Assembly (NCBI RefSeq): GCF_042242105.1
Contig: NC_092013.1
Coordinates: 18,179,618 to 18,243,617 of the forward strand
Reading direction: 5' to 3'
DNA length: 64,000 bases
Source of the DNA: Pempheris klunzingeri
Taxonomy: Eukaryota; Chordata; Actinopteri; Acropomatiformes; Pempheridae
Part shown: positions 43,790 through 54,342 of the stretch, in pieces
Numbering within the stretch: position 1 is the first letter of the stretch
How the letters are laid out: each line of letters begins with the position of its first letter
Notes under the pieces: model-generated
What the model was told of the DNA's origin: nothing
Databases searched by the model: none
Seen by the model: only the letters and a program-made list of their open reading frames with translations
Program-made: the position numbers and the translations under genes

Positions 43790-44690
43790 GCAGTTATTTT
43801 AAAAGGGGAAAAAAGTAGCGTAAGGTGCCCATAGAAATCATCTGAAACCTCTTCAGAGGTGCTTTTTCATGTTTGGTGCAAAACCAGATGAACCCATGAG
43901 GTTCATTACTGCATAAGACAAAGAAAACATTTACTCAAGTAAAAGTACCAGTAGAACCATGTATTACAAGTAATTATTTCCAAGTTATAAGCAAAATGTA
44001 CTTAAAGTATCCAAAGTAAAAGTACTTTTTCCACAGAAAAATGCCCCCTGAGGCTGCTTATTATTGCTAAAATGTTGCACCAGTAGATTGTTAATACTGA
44101 TGCAACAGGCTGTAATCAGTATTTTACTGCTGTAGCTGCTGCAGCTGGAGCCACACTTTACATATACAGTTCAGTAATTGGGGTCAACCTCAGGTTCAGA
44201 CCCTTCTTAAAGGTCATAAGATAAATCTAGGGGCTCATGACATGATTATGTTTATCATGTTTTTGTTTTATGGAGGTAAATATTTAGTTTTTTGTGGGAT
44301 AATGAATTATTTTAACTTTTGGAACCCTGAAAAGTCATTTAGGTGAAATCATCTGAGATGTTAAGAGGGGAAAATGTCTTGCAAGTGAATCTGCTATTAA
44401 CTCATAGAAGTGGAAATGAGGCTCACTCACTGTTTTTTTGTTGTTTTTGTTTGTGTTTTTGCAGAGAAGAGGTCACAAGCAGAAAAGGTTGGAAACCTGT
44501 GGTTTAATTTTTTTTTTTTAAATGGACCGTATTTTATGTGCTTACATGTTTTTATGTGAAATCTAAATCTGTAAAGTAACTGTAGCTGTCAGATAAATGT
44601 GGTGGAGTATAAAGCACAATATTTCACCTTAATGGAGTAGAAGTATAAAGTAGCATAAAACTGAAAATAAAGTGTCTCAAAGTTGCTCCT
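43790..44690. repeat. Dispersed repeat copy, interrupted (AAGTAAAAGTAC family)
   Basis: 43790-44040 shares long stretches with 47325-47621, for example CATGTTTGGTGCAAAACCAG and GGTTCATTACTGCATAAGA, then AAAATGTACTTAAAGTATCC and AAAGTAAAAGTAC. The end at 44550-44690 resembles 46060-46175. The middle 44210-44550 does not match and may be an insertion. Confidence 0.7.
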
Positions 44691-45058
44691 GAAGCACAGA
44701 ACCTGAATAAATGAACTCTCTACCGCTGAGCTTCACGCTTGAGCTGCTTTACCCAGAAAATGTGGCATTTGTGTTTGAAAAATGACCTGAATGATTAACT
44801 GGTCATCAACATTGTTGCGGGTTAATTGATTCATCAATCAACTACTAATGATTTCAGCTTTAACTTGTAATGTATTTGGAGCAATGTGTTATTTCCTGTG
44901 AGAGCTTCATTAGTCGGAGGCAGTTTGATTTCACCAACCCCATCATTTAAATCATCACATCAATTCATCAGTATTTCAAGTTGGTAAAATGTCTGCTTAA
45001 TGTCTACTGATACTTATATTTCACTGTGACACATTGGCTACATAAAGTATCCTGTTGC

Positions 45059-45061
<3 letters not shown>

Positions 45062-45099
<38 letters not shown>
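45062..45099. repeat. (GT)n microsatellite in the gpd1 promoter
   Basis: 19 uninterrupted GT units ending 87 bases before the TATA box. Confidence 0.97.
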
Positions 45100-45101
<2 letters not shown>

Positions 45102-45186
45102 GGAGAGAGAGAGTCTGTGTGTGAGAGGCAGCAGAGCAGACCAACCAACAGCAGAGGGTGTTCCCGAGCCTCAGCTGTGTGTCTGG

Positions 45187-45193
45187 TATAAAT
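45187..45193 (+). promoter_or_regulatory. gpd1: gpd1 TATA box
   Basis: TATAAAT within CTGGTATAAATACC, 74 bases before the ATG. An initiator-like TCAGTCC at 45210-45216 places a likely start near 45212, 25 bases downstream, which would give a 49-base leader with a short CAG run. Confidence 0.75.
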
Positions 45194-45260
45194 ACCTTTT
45201 GTCCTGGTTTCAGTCCGTCTTCACAGCAGCAGCAGCAGCTCCGTCTGGACGGTCAAACAC

Positions 45261-45307
45261 ATGATGGCAGCGCCCAAGAAAGTCTGTGTGGTTGGCTCTG
45301 GTAACTG
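45261..45307 (+). CDS. gpd1: gpd1 exon 1 (NAD-binding GSGNW)
   Basis: 47 bp encoding [16 protein letters not shown], split within the Trp codon before gtgagt. The GxGxxG motif continues in exon 2. Confidence 0.97.
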
Positions 45308-45431
45308 GTGAGTGAAGGTTTTAGGGTGTTTGAATGAACTTGAACCAACTTCCAGTCTAGAGTTTTCCCAGGGGAGTGTGCACAGTGAGTTTAAAGGCAC
45401 CATATCTGTATTTTTGTGCTCTTGATAGGAT

Positions 45432-45480
<49 letters not shown>

Positions 45481-48400
45481 TGTCTAAAAGTTGGCAAACT
45501 CTGAGGAAAGAAGGCAACTTTAGCTTTTGTTAACAGCAGATAAATAATTCATAAAGTTAATAAACTCGCCTGCTGTTTTGCAAGACTGCAGAGTGGGTTT
45601 TGCTTCGCAGAGTGGAGGTCCGCTGAGACTGGCACTGACTGTCTGAGAGTTTATAATAAACATTTCATGCATCAACACCCTGAAATCTTTATTAAAGAAG
45701 CAGCTCCTGCCTTTTATTATTCAGCAGTGTTTGTGCTGAATCAGCCTTCGTGTGGTGTTGATGTCTGTCAGCCAGCATGACATTTAGATCAGTCAGAGGT
45801 GGATGACACTTTAGTTAAAGTAGCAGCACCACAACATAAAAATACTCCATTACTTGTGAAAGTCATTTAGAAAAGTGCTTGTAAAGTAAGGAAGTGCTAG
45901 GATCAGCAATGTAACTAAACCTTTAGAAGTAAAAGTGCTCATCAAGTAACAGTGTGTCCCTTGTAAATGTATATTAAAATGTATAATTATTATTCACGCA
46001 TTAACATGTTTTTCTCCTGTAGGCAGTCGTCAGGGAGATCATTTTCTTAAATAAATCTTAATTTAAATCTCAGAGAAACTATAGCTGTCAAATAAATGCA
46101 GTGGAGTCAAAAGTACAATATTCCTGTGAGATGTGGTGTAATAAGGCCGTATAAGGTAGCACATACCACATACTGACATATGATCCTATGTAGGGGATTT
46201 GTCAGAGCCCCTAGTTAATGTTATGTGTGTATCCAATAGCCGGTCTTTAAGTGAGACTCTCATTACATAATTACGGTCCTCTGGTATTCGTTTTTCAGTG
46301 TCATTGTCTTCAGGAAAAGCCTCTGAGGAACTGTGAAATGTCTTCACTGTAGTTCAGTGTGTCACAGGTCAACATGACATCTGCTTCACTATTAGTGAAG
46401 CTTTGAGAAGCATCGCTGTCTTTAAATGAACCATGAGAAGTTGTTTAACAGCAGAAATATTTAGAATCAGCTTTCATATCAAGTTGCTGTAGATGTTGTC
46501 AGTGTGTGACCTCCTTCATATCTTCAATAGTTGATGCTAAAACTTTTTATGTAAAACAAATTCACAGATAAACAAACTGTCAGTGTGAGCAGGAGCAGCA
46601 TCAGAGAGTCGGTATGAGCTGTCTAACTCCAGGCCACATGCATGACAACTTTGTGATCCTTTTCTCCTCTGATATCACTGTGGCTCCATCCCAGAGCTGA
46701 GAAACTCCCAGAGGCCACTATGAAAGTCACTGAAGTCCACCTGAAACTAACTTATCAGAGAAAAAAAAAAACAAAAACAGAGGACGTTTAACCGTTTGTG
46801 GGAAACATTAAGCTCAACCAGTCAGGATGATCGTTGTGTGCCTCCGTGTCCACAGGGGCTCTGCCATTGCCAAGATTGTGGGTGCCAACGCAGCCAAGTA
46901 CGACACGTTTGACACCACGGTGAACATGTGGGTGTTTGAAGAGATGGTGAACGACCGTAAACTCACAGAAATCATCAACACAGACCATGAAAATGTGAAA
47001 TATCTGCCCGGTCACAAGCTGCCCCCCAACGTGGTGAGCATGAACACACTCAAACGCCGTCTTGTCCCCGTTTGGGTGCCACCGTTTGACTGAAGTCTCA
47101 CCAGATCTCCTCTCTGTGCTCCTCAGCTGGCTGTTCCAGACTTGGCGGAGTCTGTGAAAGGAGCCGACATCCTGATCTTTGTGGTCCCTCACCAGTTCAT
47201 TGTGAGAGTGTGCGACACCATTAAAGATCACATCAAGAAGGACGTCGTAGGAATGTCTCTCATCAAGGTAACACTATTTTGTTCAAGCAAAGCATCTTTG
47301 TATCCATTCTTCACAGAAATTTGTGTTGATTTGCTGATTATTTTAAAAGAGAAAAATAAAGTCAAAGTAACATAAGATACCCAGAAATCATCTGAAACCT
47401 GTTGAGGCCTCTTCGGATGGGCTTTTTCATGTTTGGTGCAAAACCAGATGATCCCATCAGGTTCATTACTGCATAAGAGATGGTGAACGACAGTGTTCAA
47501 GTAAAGTAAAGTAAAACAACGTATTACAAGTAATTCTTTCCAGGTTCTACTTCATTTAAAGTACAAAAGTATCATAAGGAAAATGTACTTAAAATATCAA
47601 AAGTAAAAGTACCTTTTCCAGGGTGTGGATGCCAGTCCAGAGGGCCTGAAGCTGATCTCCGAGGTCATCCGAGGAAAGCTGGGCATCACCATGACGGTGC
47701 TCATGGGAGCGAACATCGCCAATGAGGTCGCCGAGGAGAAGTTCTGTGAAACAACCATCGGTATGAGGGAACAGATGGACGTTTGACAATACTTGAGTTC
47801 GACGTCCACAATTTCGGGGCCCGAAATGACAAATGACCTGCTGTGAAACTAGATGCACACGGCGGCTTTGAGACAGGCTCAAGCTGTAGTTAATAAGGAC
47901 ATGTCTGTATGGTTTTTGGTGTCTGTCATCAAACCCCATGTACTGTCAAACCTGAGATTTAGTCATCCCACCTCACAAAAATGAAATCCTTAGTATTTCA
48001 GACACATACGCAACTTATCTTGAAATGTTTTGACAGAACAGTACAGTGTTATTTGTACTGTCCTGTGCAGAAGATTTCCTGCTCTGTGTAAACTGATTCG
48101 TGATGTGTTTGTTGTCTTTGGACACAGGGTGCAAAGACAAGACCTTCGGCCCCATGCTGAAGGAGCTGATGCAAACCACCAACTTCCGTGTGACTGTGGT
48201 GGAGGAGTCAGACGTTGTGGAGATCTGCGGGGCGCTCAAGGTTGGCCTTTCTCCTCGTTCAAACACGTTTGTTCGTTGGTTTTCACGACCGTTTGAGCAC
48301 TTGTAGAAATGCCAGTGTCATCTCTGGGCTTAAGTCCTGAAAAATACATTATTAAACAGATCAGCAGTTTGTCAAATGTTGTATTGGTGAAAATAATGGT

Positions 48401-49734
48401 ATTTAAAAGATCATTTTTTGTAAATGTATATTGCTGAAGACATCTGTTTCTCTTCAAATTCACCACGAGAGAAAGAGCCTAGTTGAATCTGCTGGCAGAC
48501 ACCAGGCAAGAGTGACTCAGAAAGGATCTACTTGGAGGCACTGCTTCCTCATCTTCCTCACATGCATCAGTCCAACCCCTGATATCTGAAAAGTGCATCA
48601 CAATAACAGCGGCGCCTCTTCCTCCCCGTTGCTGCAGAACATTGTGGCTGTGGGAGCAGGCTTCTGCGACGGCCTGGGCTTCGGAGACAACACCAAGGCA
48701 GCTGTGATTCGTCTCGGCCTGATGGAGATGATCGCCTTCGCCAAGGTGTTCTGCACAAACTGCCCGGTCTCCCCCGCCACCTTCCTGGAGAGCTGCGGCA
48801 TCGCTGACCTCATCACGACCTGCTACGGCGGACGCAACCGCAGGATCGGGGAAGCTTTCGCCAAAACAGGCAAAGTAGGAGGAGCAGATCGTGTCTCCCT
48901 TCGTATGCTCTCTGTCACTTGCCTTGTCATGAAAACACGATGAGGTGACATTAAATGCGTCTCTGTGTTTAGACCATCGAGCAGTTAGAGAATGAGCTGC
49001 TGAACGGACAGAAGCTTCAAGGCCCAGCGACTGCAGCTGAGGTGCACCAGGTCTTGAAACAGAAAAACATGGTGGAAAAGTAAGTTTTTCCCTGATTTAT
49101 ATTCACTGAATGCATCTGAAGTAGGATTCGATTGGTGTCTTTAGAAAATATGATTTGATTGCATTCACATCAAAAGTGAACATGGCACGGTGCTGCTGAA
49201 GTCTTTCACATATTTTCACAGAAACCTGGAAATGATCAGAAACTTTGAGGATTCAGAAACATGTAAAAACACACAACATTATGACATGAGTAAAATGAAG
49301 AGGAAATATTTGAGATTCTGCGACAGATTTCTTGCAATTAAATTTGAGGAAATCTGTGAAAAGCCCTTCTGTGCTTTGTACTCCCTGCTTGGGTTGTATC
49401 CACTGAAGCACTTGGTGGATTTGATCTACTCCCCCTTTTGTACAAAGTGTGTTTTTATATGTTTCAGAATACTCAAAGTTTTCCAGGTTTATGCAAAAAT
49501 GCAAGAGATTTTAGAGGCTACTCCTCTTGCCAATCTTCTATTCTAACTCTTGGCAAAGGGAGTGAATATTTCCCCAAATGTTAAACTATTCCTTTAATAC
49601 ATTTCCTCACTTTCAAACCATTCTTGTGCTTCTCCAGGTTTCCTCTTTTCACCGCTGTTTACCAGATCTGCTTCAACGGCCACCCAGTCACAGAGTTCAT
49701 GAAGTGTTTGCAGAACCACCCGGAGCACATGTGA
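45261..49734 (+). CDS. gpd1: gpd1: cytosolic NAD-dependent glycerol-3-phosphate dehydrogenase, complete, 8 exons, 352 residues
   Basis: GPD1 reduces dihydroxyacetone phosphate to sn-glycerol-3-phosphate with NADH in the cytosol, linking glycolysis to lipid synthesis and the glycerol-phosphate shuttle. Coding exons: 45261-45307, 46856-47033, 47127-47267, 47622-47760, 48128-48240, 48638-48874, 48973-49079, 49638-49734, in total 1059 bp. The Rossmann motif GSGNWG is at residues 12-17; further family landmarks are [27 protein letters not shown], the catalytic Lys at ICGALKN (residue 206), [13 protein letters not shown], the substrate-binding CYGGRNRR (Arg about 272) and the C-terminal LQNHPEHM. 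The human enzyme has 349 residues; the difference is a doubled start Met plus one inserted residue (FCTNCPVS). Two ATGs are adjacent at 45261 and 45264; either could start translation. The gpd1 rather than gpd1l call rests on synteny and C-terminus. Confidence 0.98.
45437..45474. repeat. (GT)n microsatellite in gpd1 intron 1
   Basis: About 19 GT units. Confidence 0.97.
45820..46175. repeat. Dispersed repeat copy in gpd1 intron 1 (AAGTAAAAGTAC family)
   Basis: It contains AGAAGTAAAAGTGCTCATCA and a later ATAGCTGTCAAATAAATGCA/GTGGAGTCAAAAGTACAATA block, which parallels GTAGCTGTCAGATAAATGTG/GTGGAGTATAAAGCACAATA at 44580-44625. Confidence 0.65.
46856..47033 (+). CDS. gpd1: gpd1 exon 2
   Basis: 178 bp after CCACAG, encoding [20 protein letters not shown], the MWVFEE strand, and [15 protein letters not shown]. 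Confidence 0.97.
47127..47267 (+). CDS. gpd1: gpd1 exon 3 (FVVPHQF)
   Basis: 141 bp encoding [20 protein letters not shown] through [18 protein letters not shown] to SLIK, including part of the NAD-binding domain and the Lys of SLIKG. Confidence 0.97.
47325..47621. repeat. Dispersed repeat copy ending at the gpd1 exon 4 acceptor
   Basis: It parallels 43790-44040 in order and orientation. Its last block AAAAGTAAAAGTACCTTTTC leads directly into the CAG acceptor of exon 4; the corresponding bases in the intergenic copy are AAAGTAAAAGTACTTTTTCC followed by ACAG. Confidence 0.8.
47622..47760 (+). CDS. gpd1: gpd1 exon 4
   Basis: 139 bp encoding [20 protein letters not shown] and the [19 protein letters not shown] segment. 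Its acceptor is supplied at the edge of a dispersed repeat. Confidence 0.97.
47761..48127 (+). other. gpd1: gpd1 intron 4, 0.37 kb
   Basis: Nothing is recognised. Confidence 0.85.
48128..48240 (+). CDS. gpd1: gpd1 exon 5 (VEICGALK, catalytic Lys)
   Basis: 113 bp encoding [20 protein letters not shown] to VVEICGALK; the last codon is the catalytic lysine. The donor is the weak gttggc. Confidence 0.96.
48241..48637 (+). other. gpd1: gpd1 intron 5, 0.40 kb
   Basis: Nothing is recognised. Confidence 0.85.
48638..48874 (+). CDS. gpd1: gpd1 exon 6 ([20 protein letters not shown])
   Basis: 237 bp encoding [38 protein letters not shown], the one-residue insertion FCTNCPVS relative to human, and [14 protein letters not shown]. 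Confidence 0.97.
48973..49079 (+). CDS. gpd1: gpd1 exon 7
   Basis: 107 bp encoding [20 protein letters not shown] and [16 protein letters not shown], ending in phase 2 before gtaagt. Confidence 0.97.
49080..49637 (+). other. gpd1: gpd1 intron 7, 0.56 kb
   Basis: An open frame at 49190-49546 has no recognisable content. The 3' part (CCCCAAATGTTAAACTATTC) resembles a common fish repeat end. Confidence 0.75.
49638..49734 (+). CDS. gpd1: gpd1 exon 8 (C-terminus, LQNHPEHM)
   Basis: 97 bp encoding [20 protein letters not shown] and [11 protein letters not shown], with stop TGA at 49732-49734. Confidence 0.97.
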
Positions 49735-50252
49735 AGGGCTGACGTGAGGACGGGTGAACGGACGGGAGATGAGAATGGACTTTTACACTGAAACCACTGT
49801 GTAGCCCAGGTGATGACAGGAGGGGGGAGGACGGGTGAAGTCTGTGCCCGATCTTGACTACTTCCATGTTTGAACGTCAGTAAAGCAAAACAGGCGGAGC
49901 AGAGTTGCCTTCTCTACCTGAGCTGCTTCTATTTACCGATAAAAGAATTTCTACTGATGCATAAACATACATGTCTCAAATTGTTGCACTAATCTGCCAA
50001 GTCTTAAAAGTTTGAAGAATTTGAACGAGTCTGCCTTTAAAAATACACAAACCCCGACCTGAGTGTTACAAAATCTTGCATAATTTCTTGGGTAAAAGTG
50101 CCTCAACTTGCCTTTTCACTGACATGTATGTTTTTCAGTGTTAAACAAAAGCACTGCACACACTGACTGGTAACGACTCCCACTGTGTTGTTTTTACTTC
50201 AGGGCTTCTTATGATGCAGCCAGCTACCTAACGAGATTTATTTTGGAATAAA
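49735..50252 (+). other. gpd1: gpd1 3' untranslated region
   Basis: About 0.5 kb between stop codon and the AATAAA signal. No structure is seen. Confidence 0.7.
50247..50252 (+). terminator. gpd1: gpd1 polyadenylation signal
   Basis: AATAAA within TTGGAATAAATTATT, followed by a TG-rich stretch (TGTGCCTGTGTTC). Confidence 0.7.
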
Positions 50253-52019
50253 TTATTGAACTCATTGTGCCTGTGTTCATGCGTAATGCCTTCTTTATCA
50301 CTCGCTGGTGTCTGCCTGCAGCACTCACTGGTACATCCCCTCCAGCCTCACTGTAATCTGACCTGAGCTCGGTCAGGCTGCCACTCTAAACTCTTCACCT
50401 TTACCATTTTCTAGAGCGTCTGCCTCAACCTTTCATTAAGGGCACGTCCTGCCTCAGTATGGCTCATCGATTGCCCTCAGCATCAAACAATCTGTCCTTT
50501 TGTTTCTCAGCTCTGTTGATTTACAGCTTTTCTGTACTCTGGTGGTTCATTTCAAACGCTGTCTGGATCCTGTTAAAATGCAAGAAAGCACTGTGTGCTC
50601 ATTACTGGCCATCTGTCCATCACCATACGCCAGTGTATCCCATCAATGCTCAGTCCCAAGACAGGGGGTAGTCTAATTCATCTGGCCTTGCAGTGGTGTA
50701 GTACGTTCCCTGCCTTGCAAGTACTTTCCACCTGAAACTATGAGCAAAAAGCTCCTCTCCATACATGCTCCACAAATGTGTTGATTCTTTATCCTTATCG
50801 GCTGCGTTGCTCAGTTATGTCATGGACCACAAAGTTACATCATTTGCCACTTGTTTAAAATTTGATTCCCTCGCTGAAATCCCTTGCATAGTTATTGAGT
50901 CAACTGCCCTGTGCTACTTCTAATAATAACGCGCTCCGAAGGGGCAAATGTGCATCTATTATTAGACAGCAGACAGCCATGCAGCTGCTTAACAACACAG
51001 AGGGAAGGATGCCTCTCTTTAGAAAGAAAACACCGATGTGGTGCCTTCAGAGATCAGAATGTGACCGTCATATTTCAGACAATGTAAATATAAATTTAAA
51101 TGAATGATTACAAACATTTATGGTGAATTTCAATGTGTGTGTGAGCACTTAGAGAAGTGACATAGCCTGTACTTGCATAGGTCAAGGTGTTGCATAATAT
51201 TCGGACTGTTTGTAGTTGCAGTACTCCCTTTGACCACTTGGCTGTGCCACCACATCAATCACAAGCCCATCACTCACTTTATCCTCCTTTGGCACCTTTG
51301 AGACGAGACTAACTTGTCTGTTTACTGTCACTGAGCGGAAGTTGTTAAATCTATAATAATGTTAAACAAGTGAAACATGTGTCAGTGTCTGAGTGACAGG
51401 CTAATGTAATAACAGCACTGAGAGAGGAGGGACTCGCCTCACTTCCTCAATTCCTGTCCTCATCTCAGGGCGGCAGCCAAGATTGGTCAAGCTGGCCGGT
51501 GACAGCCGCATAAGACAGGAAGCTGCTGTGCCCGACCTTCACAATAAAAGAGTAAAATTAACAGCCGTGGGGGTGTGTGAGGATAAATTGTTATGAGTTT
51601 TTGCTATATTTCTTAACCTAAGATCGGGAGGTAACCTTCGACTATATATTTAATTCTGACACTTTAGACTTGCCATACCCCTTTGCGACTCAAGTCAGAC
51701 AGGAGCCAAGTCTCGAAATAAGCAAGTAAAGTTAATTTAGTGTAGCACTTTTCCCAGAACAAAGTCACAAAGTGCTTCACAGGCGTAAAAGAACAAGAAA
51801 AACAAAACATATGTGATAAAATCACAAGTAAGATCATAAAATCAGTAAAAGAACAACAAAAAGAAGGAACAGATCTAAAACACACTAATCAGCAGGAGGC
51901 GAGAAAAAGGCCAGTTTGAATAAATGTGCTTTGTTGGGGTTTGAGAATAAGTAACAGGACCAGTATCTTAAAAACCCAGCTGAAGAAAACAGTGATTATT
52001 TATTCAACCTGAGCAGACA
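50253..52019. other. Intergenic region gpd1-cers5
   Basis: I read this interval for the small cox14 gene expected from human synteny and did not find it on either strand. A repeat-like block lies at 51690-51940. The block 51290-51590 (GCGGCAGCCAAGATTGGTCA etc.) is moderately GC-rich with a CCAAT-type motif and might be regulatory. Confidence 0.65.
51690..51940. repeat. Interspersed fish repeat (AGTGCTTCACAG type)
   Basis: TAGTGTAGCACTTTTCCCAG followed by ACAAAGTCACAAAGTGCTTC and an A-rich part ending GGAGGCGAGAAAAAGGCCAG recalls the 'tttatatagcacttttc' repeats widespread in fish genomes. Confidence 0.55.
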
Positions 52020-52281
52020 TTGAAGTAATTTCGCTCCGTAAAGCGGCTCGAAGCTTCATCCACATGGACAGATCACCGTCCAGGCGCTCTTATTGTGAAA
52101 AGCTGAAGCGGAAGTGCAGCGGCTCCTCCGTACGTCTTAACGGCGCTGCGCTGAAAGTTGACGGCGGAAAGTCATCATACAAGTGAGCCCAGAGGGAGGA
52201 GAGGCAAGTTCTCACACATCCTTTCTTTCGGAAAAGAAACGGATTTTCTTGTCTGCTCCGGGGGACCGAGCTCTGGGGAAA
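52020..52281 (+). promoter_or_regulatory. cers5: cers5 promoter and 5' untranslated region
   Basis: Composition turns CpG-rich here (AAGCGGCTCG, CAGCGGCTCCTCCGTACG, GACGGCGG). A GCGGAAGTG motif at about 52108 fits an ETS-type site. There is no TATA box. Transcription start is not fixed. Confidence 0.55.
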
Positions 52282-52454
52282 ATGGCTGCTCTCTCAGCCT
52301 GGTTTTGGAACGAGAGGTTCTGGCTGCCGCACAATGTAACCTGGGCGGACCTGGCAGACCCAGCTCCCGGGGTGGAGTACCCCAAAGCTGGACACTTGTT
52401 TACTGCCTTGCCGCTGGCTCTGGGGATCTTCGCCGTCAGGATACTGTTCGAAAG
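52282..52454 (+). CDS. cers5: cers5 exon 1
   Basis: 173 bp from ATG to GAAAG, ending in phase 2. The donor gttcgt is weak, but the join to exon 2 restores the FERF motif of the family. Confidence 0.93.
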
Positions 52455-54305
52455 GTTCGTATTTGCCGCCCATGCCTGTTGTTGTTTTGCAGAAGAGTTT
52501 TTTCCCCCCTTCCTTCACATCCACACAGTGATGGTTTGGTGGCAGTGAGAGGACCAGTGTGTGGTGACTCAGCTTCTCCCAAACTTTTACACCATTATTT
52601 CCCTCAGTGTCACTTGTTGTGCCTGCACAGCACAGTCCAACCAGACTTCCATCCCTGTGCTTTTTGTTCCGCCTGCAAAAGTGAGGAAGGTAATAATGTG
52701 ATCACATGGCACTCAACACGCACTAATACACACTAATACACACTAATACATACTAATACACACTTGGATGCCAGCCAGCTGCAGGCCTTGCCACACAACC
52801 AAGAGAAGATGTCCTGGTGTCATTCATTTCACTGTTGCTGCATAATTGAGATTTCATAAAGTCATTTTTATTACTGACCTGATCCTTTCCCTCACTCATA
52901 GATACGCAGGGCCAAGCCTACTGCTCTAACACCACTTTACGAGGAGGGAAAGAGTGCAATTACACTTTAATGCAGTTGTAGGTGGGTCAGGCGAGGGTGA
53001 AGGGAGGTGACGTCGATCCCACGATTGCTTCATCAAATCAGATTCTCTTTGGAAAGCTTTGATGTTTTATTCAGCTCGATGTTATGGGAAGGCAGGCAGG
53101 CAGGCAGGCGGGGGGGATGATGAGGATGCTGACGAGCGAGTTTTTACAACCCCTGAGTTCATTAAAGAGGCATTAAAGTAAAGGCTGCTCCGCTGACAAG
53201 CTTGTTAGAAGATGTCAGAAAGGGGGAAAACACTGTCACTCGTTTCTGAAACTCTCTGAGACCGAAAGACCTGCCACAGTGGTTACAGCCGATATCGAGG
53301 CCATACAAGTTTCATTAAAGTGTTTGTTTAGCCACTGATGCCTTCTCTAATCCTCAGCGGTTTCCTCTTTCTACATCCTGACAAACCATAATGAAAGTGC
53401 TGGTTTGTGCATCCAGTAAATAGGACATGACAGCAGAGTATACACACAGTCCTCAACTCAAATGTCAGATAGCGACTTTTGTGAATATTACTATTATAAT
53501 TACACCCAGCGTTAGTTTTTCATTGCATTTGTTATCTAATACTTTTCATTCAGTCAATGCATTATTAAAAATCACTGCAGTATTTTGCCTGCACAGCGTC
53601 GAAGCCAGTTGGAGGTCAGGTTTGGAGCAACGGGAGGTGTGATATAATAGTTGGATATCTCTGTGGCATTGTGAGACAGGACAAAAGAAAAGTGCACAGC
53701 TTCAGTCAGCGTTGAGCAACATGACAAAAGGAATGTGTCTGGAGATTGTATAATGTCCAGGTCGAGGCAGCTACTGTTTAGATATACCGTATAACACGAT
53801 AGAATCATAGAGGTGCTTCACACTGCTTCCTATAGTTGTCTGACAACAAACAGAAACACACCTCTGCCGGTATAGATGATAGTCAGCAGTAATAAATATT
53901 CCTGTAAATCTGAATTGGGCAGGTGGCAGGAGGTGGCTCGTTGTCACTCAGGCATGGTTTGCAGACAGACTTGACGCCTACAGGGCCCGCCCCGTGCAGG
54001 GTGTCAGGCTTTGTCTGTCTTATTTGGAAATGGTCAAGTGGCTGCAAATACAGAGCAATCAGTAAGATGCTCACATAGTGCCGTGCCACCTGTCTCAGGT
54101 GCCAAAGCTGACCTCTCTAACGCGATGCTGTCCTCCTCCTCCTGATGTTATCAGAGAGCATTTACTCTGTCACCGCCTCACACTGTGAGCTGGCCGACCG
54201 CCTGCCTGCTTCATTTATTTATTTATCACTAAAAAGACATCACACCACAGCTTGAGTTCCTGCTCCTCTTTCTGCAGAAACTAAACACAGCCTGTGCTCT
54301 TGATC

Positions 54306-54342
<37 letters not shown>

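Larger units (their letters stand above)
43643..45186. other. Intergenic region smarcd1-gpd1
   Basis: It is largely filled by a dispersed repeat (43790-44210, 44550-44690) and ends with a GT microsatellite before the gpd1 TATA box. Confidence 0.7.
45308..46855 (+). other. gpd1: gpd1 intron 1, 1.55 kb
   Basis: It contains a (GT)n run at 45437-45474 and a dispersed repeat copy at about 45820-46175. No exon is seen. Confidence 0.85.

Noticed and set aside
52158..52736. 192-residue + strand frame overlapping cers5 exon 1
   Set aside because: It is in another frame than the clear ceramide synthase N-terminus and crosses the exon 1 donor.
53085..53110. G-quadruplex at the GGCAGG...GGGGGGG stretch
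   Set aside because: The loops and G-tract lengths do not give four regular G-runs of three or more.
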